Below are positions 60,280 to 64,000 of a stretch of 64,000 nucleotides of DNA, in pieces. The DNA comes from Ruminococcus sp. (GTDB lineage Bacteria > Bacillota > Clostridia > Oscillospirales > Ruminococcaceae). The translations under genes and the position numbers were made by a program. The notes beneath the pieces are model-generated. The model was not told the origin of the DNA. It searched no databases and worked only from the letters and a program-made list of their open reading frames with translations. Within the stretch, counting starts at the first letter, position 1, and every line of letters starts with the position of its first letter. The DNA is taken from the NCBI GenBank assembly GCA_024697545.1, contig JAILFN010000128.1, positions 1-64,000 on the forward strand, read 5' to 3'.

Positions 60280-61041
60280 TCAGTGCTTTTTTAGATCCGA
60301 GGGACGCCTGCCCGTGATCTTTTTGAACACCGATGAGAAATAATCCACCGAGGCAAAGCCCAGAAGCTCGCTTACCTCATATATCTTATACCTGCCCGAA
60401 ACGAGCAGTCTTTCGGCGTATCTCATGCGGAAGCGGTTGTAGAACTCGCTGAACGTCATGCCTGCCTTTGCCTTGAATATCCTGCCGAAGTAATCCTTGT
60501 TGTAGCGGAAATGGTCGGCGGCATATTCGGTCGTGGCGGTGACGTTCTCGCAGCTCAGGAAGAATTCTTTAAGCTCTTCCCTGAAAGTCTCGTCGGATAT
60601 CTCGGCATCGGCGAAGAAATCATCGACAGACCTTGCATATTCGTAGTTTGAAGAAGCCTTGTCAAGCTGCTCCTTAGCCCGCTTCAAAGCATCGCTCAGG
60701 CGCTCGTCCGCCATAGGCTCGGTGAGATAGTCGATAGCGCCCTGCAAAAAGCATTCGCGCATATTCTCGGCATCGGCGTAGGGGCTTATCACGATGAACA
60801 CCGTGGAAGACCTTATGCTTTTGAGTTCCTTTATCACAGCGGCGGCTTCGATCATGGGCGGTTTGTTGCAGCACACCACAAGATCGGGGGCTGTTCTCGT
60901 CACGGAGCGTATGCTCTCGCCGAGGCTCGCGGCAGCTGACGATATCTCAAATCCCGCTTCCTGCCAGACGGGCATATTCTTATACCTGACGGACATGGCA
61001 CGGTCATTGTCGATTATCATCACCCTGTAACGAACACCCAT
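60280..61041 (-). CDS. AraC-type response regulator with degenerate receiver
   Basis: 253 residues. The N-terminal receiver (1-120) follows the YesN-type pattern (RVMIIDND, PVWQEAGFEI). However, the phospho-acceptor Asp position reads VVCCNKPP with Cys, and the conserved Lys site reads YLTEPM with Glu. The C-terminal AraC domain is intact (AADHFRYNKDYFGRIFKAKAGMTFSEFYNRFRMRYA, YEVSELLGFASVDYFSSVFKKITGRRPSDLKK). It is therefore likely a phosphorylation-independent regulator. No kinase is adjacent. Start supported by AGAGGTGA 6 bases upstream. Confidence 0.85.
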   Translation of the reverse strand: MGVRYRVMIIDNDRAMSVRYKNMPVWQEAGFEISSAAASLGESIRSVTRTAPDLVVCCNKPPMIEAAAVIKELKSIRSSTVFIVISPYADAENMRECFLQGAIDYLTEPMADERLSDALKRAKEQLDKASSNYEYARSVDDFFADAEISDETFREELKEFFLSCENVTATTEYAADHFRYNKDYFGRIFKAKAGMTFSEFYNRFRMRYAERLLVSGRYKIYEVSELLGFASVDYFSSVFKKITGRRPSDLKKH

Positions 61042-61073
61042 GAAAGCTCACCTCTTTTCAGCGGAATCTCTGT

Positions 61074-61111
61074 AAAAAACAAAAAGACGCCGTAATATAT
61101 TACAGCGCCTT
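61074..61111 (-). terminator. Terminator after the secreted hydrolase gene
   Basis: On the minus strand GGCGCTGTAAT pairs with ATTACGGCGTC (two mismatches), followed by TTTTTGTTTTTT. The stretch between 61111 and 61243 holds no gene. Confidence 0.6.
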
Positions 61112-61243
61112 TGCTTAATTTGATTATATACAACTATGTGTTCAAAGTCAATGGATTTTGTATTAAAAAAATATTTAAGTATGTAATTTATAGGACAATG
61201 TTCGGAATTGTTATGTATTTTTCGCGGCGATAAAATGCCGCTT

Positions 61244-63223
61244 TCAGCCGCAGACCTTGACCTTGCCGCCTGTCTCGCCGTGGAAAAGGATATACCCTTC
61301 GGTCGGCAGAGGTATATCGGCGGGAGCGCCTTCAACGTGGGTGGTGTAGATAAGCTCGCGGTATCTGTTGTATACGCAGATGACGCTCTTTTCGGGGCGC
61401 TCTGCATTGATGGAGCTGCCGCCCGCCTGCTTTCCGATGCGGTACCACTTAGGCTCTTCGCTGCAAAGCTTTATCTCGGTGATGTCCTTTGTAAACTCGG
61501 GCAGCTCGTCGGCAAAGCGGAATTTCCAGCCGTTGCTTGCACTGATGATCTCTGCCGACCTGCCGTCAGAAAGTTTCTCCTCTGCCGCGGTCAGGTCAAA
61601 TATATCGCGGCTTGCCGATGATGGCGTGCTGCCGAAGAACAGAGCCTTGCTCTCGTCCTCGAGCCTGAAGGATCTCTCGACAGACTCTGCCGCACCGCTC
61701 ACGGTCAAGCTGCCCGTAATATAGCCGCGCGGCTGCTCGGGTATGCTGAGCTTTAAGAACGGTGAATCATATTCCGTTGAGGAATACTTTCCGCCGCACA
61801 TGACGAGCTGCCTGTCAGCCCTTTTCTCCCATGCGGAAAGGACCTTCTCGGGCGGGTCAGTCTCATCTATGCGTTCGCCGAAGTAGGAACAGCTCTCCGA
61901 TCCGCCGATGCCTGGAACTATCGTAAGCACGCTCCGCCTGATGTACACCTTGCCGTTCCGTTCACAGAATCTCAGCACCTCGCGCTCGGGAGTTATGCCG
62001 CCGTTCTCGCCGATCCTGACGAACCCGCCGTCGGAAGTCGGCAGATATTTTTCGGGGGTCGTGTTGCCCGAAGTGCAGGAAGCGCTGTACATGGCGTTTT
62101 CATCGGACCATATCTTTTTCAGATCGGAGGTCGAGCCGTCGGATACCGAATAGTACCCCTCATATCTGCCGTGATCTGCGGGAAGGCTGTCGGCGGTCTT
62201 TATCTCTGCGGGGGTCCTGTCGATCTCCTTGCCCCGCTCTTCAAGCACGACATCCAGCAGCGATCCTGCCATGAGCCCGTTGAAAAATGAGCTGCCGCCC
62301 GCCGATAGCACGGAAATGCTTACCTTTTCATCGGGAGCTACAAGGAGCTGCGCGTGCATTGTTCCGATATCACCGCCCTTGCCGATGACCTTTACGCCCG
62401 CCTGCCGATAATACAGGTCTTCGACATAGTCCCAGCCGAGCCCGTTGCCGTCTGAGTATTCGTCCGCGCCGCCGTCCCATCGCTTTGCCATCTCGTCCTT
62501 TGCAGCTTCGGGCAGAAGCGACTCATCGCCCGTAAAGAACCTGCTGCCGAATTCGGCGACCTCCGAAGCCGTCGCATATATCCCGCCCGAGCCGAGAGCC
62601 ATGCAGTATTCATAGTCGTGCGGGATATTCCCGCAGCGGTATATCTGTGCAAGGTCACGGTCTTTGAAAATATCCGCAGGCGTGCCTGTATGTAAAGCGC
62701 CTGTCTTCGCTGAGATGTTCTCACGCAGATAGTCGGCATAGGGCATACCGCTGACCCTCTCGACGATCATCTGCAAAAGGCAGAAGCCGTCGTTGCAGTA
62801 AGCGGCGTATTCGCCGGGCTCGGCTTTCAGCCTGCGGCGGGAAAGGCTTTCGAGCAGGGCTTCGGAATAGCTTTCATCGGCATCGCCGTAGAGTGCTTCG
62901 TTTTTCAAAAACGTCCCCTCCATGCCCGATGTATGATCCATCAGCATCCTTACGGTTATCTTTTTATAGCGCTCGTCCGCCATTTTGAACTCGGGGATAT
63001 ATTCCGTCACGGGGGCTTCCGTGTCTATCCTGCCTTCTGCCGCGAGCTGCATCACGGCGACAGTCACATAGACCTTGCTTATCGAGCCGACCGAATATAT
63101 CCTCTCCTGCGACACCTCGTCGGCGTGAGCTTCGGCGGGGGCTCTGTCAGCCCGCACGGTCAGTGATGCCGTGCCGATGACGGCGCAAACTGCCGCCGCA
63201 ATTATCGCTGTACTTTTCTTCAT
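61244..63223 (-). CDS. Secreted class C beta-lactamase-like serine hydrolase
   Basis: 659 residues from the ATG at 63223 (GAGG 8 bases upstream). Signal peptide in residues 1-27 (MKKSTAIIAAAVCAVIGT...). The beta-lactamase/D-ala-D-ala peptidase domain follows (about 45-320) with the SxxK motif SISK after VGS, YCN as the YxN motif, and MLMDHTSGMEG. The C-terminal 330 residues are beta-rich and of unknown role. It probably acts on peptidoglycan or D-peptides outside the cell. The upstream FtsX-like gene ends 15 bases before it, so the two are one transcript. Confidence 0.85.
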   Translation of the reverse strand: MKKSTAIIAAAVCAVIGTASLTVRADRAPAEAHADEVSQERIYSVGSISKVYVTVAVMQLAAEGRIDTEAPVTEYIPEFKMADERYKKITVRMLMDHTSGMEGTFLKNEALYGDADESYSEALLESLSRRRLKAEPGEYAAYCNDGFCLLQMIVERVSGMPYADYLRENISAKTGALHTGTPADIFKDRDLAQIYRCGNIPHDYEYCMALGSGGIYATASEVAEFGSRFFTGDESLLPEAAKDEMAKRWDGGADEYSDGNGLGWDYVEDLYYRQAGVKVIGKGGDIGTMHAQLLVAPDEKVSISVLSAGGSSFFNGLMAGSLLDVVLEERGKEIDRTPAEIKTADSLPADHGRYEGYYSVSDGSTSDLKKIWSDENAMYSASCTSGNTTPEKYLPTSDGGFVRIGENGGITPEREVLRFCERNGKVYIRRSVLTIVPGIGGSESCSYFGERIDETDPPEKVLSAWEKRADRQLVMCGGKYSSTEYDSPFLKLSIPEQPRGYITGSLTVSGAAESVERSFRLEDESKALFFGSTPSSASRDIFDLTAAEEKLSDGRSAEIISASNGWKFRFADELPEFTKDITEIKLCSEEPKWYRIGKQAGGSSINAERPEKSVICVYNRYRELIYTTHVEGAPADIPLPTEGYILFHGETGGKVKVCG

Positions 63224-63237
63224 GTCTGTATACCTCA

Positions 63238-64000
63238 CTATTCTGTCATAAGCTCCGTTACGGATATCTTCTTTATGCGGCCCGCGCTTATATAGGATAC
63301 CAGCAGGCAGAAGATGACCATTGCTGCTGCCGTTGATATCATGACAGGCAGGTCGTCGGGTATCATAACTCCGAATACGGCGAACCAGAAGCACTTGTTC
63401 AGATATGTGGTGAGCAGGAGCGCTGCCGCGGCTGAGATCACCGCTGCGGGAAGTATACGCAGCGCTATCTGTATCATCAGATCCTTTGAGGTATACCCCA
63501 TGCTTTTCATGATCCCGAGATCGCGGCGCTGCCTTTTGACCGCACCCGCGGAGATGATGCTGAGTATCACCGCAACGATGATGCTCACGAATATCACAGC
63601 GCCAAGGCAGAACGCCTTTGTGACGCTGCTGATCTGTTCTAGGGAGGAGCTGAGCTCCACTGCCGGCGAGCTCATTTCCTTTATGACAAAGCTGCTGCTG
63701 TTTCCCCTGATGACGCTGTCACCTATCTTCACGGCATAATCCACATCGGTAACGCCGTACTGCGATATCAGCACAGCCATCTTTTCATCGGCGGCAGCCT
63801 TTATGCGTTCCTCGAGAGTGCCGCCGCTGCCTGCGCTGTATGCGGTGTCCTTTGCGTTGACGCCGTAAAGCGCCGTGAGCTTTTTTTCAAAGTCTTTCCT
63901 GCCGCAGCCTTTGTTCAGATATATATCTGCGCTGTTGGGGCGGACGTTCGGGAATGCGCGGATAAAGCCTTGAGTGGTGAAATAAAGATCCATCCTGTTG
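63238..64000 (-). CDS. FtsX-like ABC permease, C-terminal part (partial)
   Basis: The gene continues beyond the right edge; 254 codons are visible to the TAG at 63238. An extracellular region of about 125 residues is followed by membrane segments (near 130-150, 180-203, 218-240 of the visible part). The cytosolic loop AGAVKRQRRDLGIMKSMGYTSKDLMIQIALRILP is the typical coupling helix of MacB/FtsX permeases, and it ends with a short tail after AGRIKKISVTELM. Such exporters move peptides or lipids; an ATPase partner should lie further upstream. Confidence 0.85.
   Translation of the reverse strand, partial: NRMDLYFTTQGFIRAFPNVRPNSADIYLNKGCGRKDFEKKLTALYGVNAKDTAYSAGSGGTLEERIKAAADEKMAVLISQYGVTDVDYAVKIGDSVIRGNSSSFVIKEMSSPAVELSSSLEQISSVTKAFCLGAVIFVSIIVAVILSIISAGAVKRQRRDLGIMKSMGYTSKDLMIQIALRILPAAVISAAAALLLTTYLNKCFWFAVFGVMIPDDLPVMISTAAAMVIFCLLVSYISAGRIKKISVTELMTE

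Overview
The window looks like a chromosome segment of a low-to-mid GC anaerobic Firmicute of the Ruminococcus/Oscillospiraceae type. This is inferred from strong AGGAGG-type ribosome binding sites, near-consensus sigma-A promoters (TTGACA-17-TATAAT), a split PntAA/PntAB/PntB transhydrogenase next to gdhA, several cyclic-di-GMP proteins, and Ruminococcus-style accessory families (DUF6076, DUF5104-like lipoproteins, DUF4474-like domains). No species name can be read from the sequence alone.

Layout. 1-195: the last codons of a large serine recombinase, the edge of a different mobile element. 399-6565 (minus): zinc-ribbon/DUF4234 and DUF2752 membrane proteins, then two c-di-GMP genes, an EAL phosphodiesterase with a beta-helix tail and a LacI-sensor/GGDEF protein. 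6851-15248 (plus): prmA, a P-II-like protein, threonine deaminase with ACT domain followed by RidA, a CLC antiporter (probably fluoride type), a WYL regulator and a FIST-GGDEF protein. 15411-20093 (minus): a two-component system followed by an ABC ATPase and two permeases. 20278-21884: a flavodoxin-fold reductase and a cysteine-rich conserved protein.

22026-53121 is an integrative mobilizable element of about 31 kb inserted at the 3' end of tRNA-Arg(ACG). It has a 23-bp direct repeat (att), a tyrosine integrase beside attL, clustered short repeats at both ends that look like integrase arm sites, a MOBP-type relaxase with MobC and an oriT-like region, but no type IV secretion genes. Its cargo is a DUF6076 protein, an ECF sigma/PASTA anti-sigma pair and a roughly 15-kb array of small membrane proteins and repeated DUF5104-like lipoproteins. 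Among these are truncated DUF4474-like fragments, broken 5' fragments of a secreted-protein gene and a SUKH-type immunity-like gene. Beyond the array lie a UPF0175/DUF3368 toxin-antitoxin pair whose toxin was cut by a small inverted-repeat element, an IS3-family remnant, an IetAS-type defence pair (AAA ATPase plus subtilase) with a Cro/C1 regulator, and a Schlafen/AlbA-type protein.

53263-64000 (minus) returns to chromosome: a uridine kinase-like protein, a small conserved protein, then gdhA, a 52-residue small ORF, pntAA, pntAB, pntB and a glutamine-synthetase homologue that has lost most metal ligands. This run looks like a nitrogen/NADPH operon whose short leader carries an intrinsic terminator. 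Beyond it are an AraC-type response regulator with a degenerate receiver, a secreted class-C beta-lactamase-like hydrolase, and the end of an FtsX-type permease.

The most interesting area is the repeat-rich array at 30.3-44.4 kb. Its genes are mosaics of each other and many are visibly broken, which fits an orphan toxin/immunity cassette array under active recombination, although no function can be proven from sequence.
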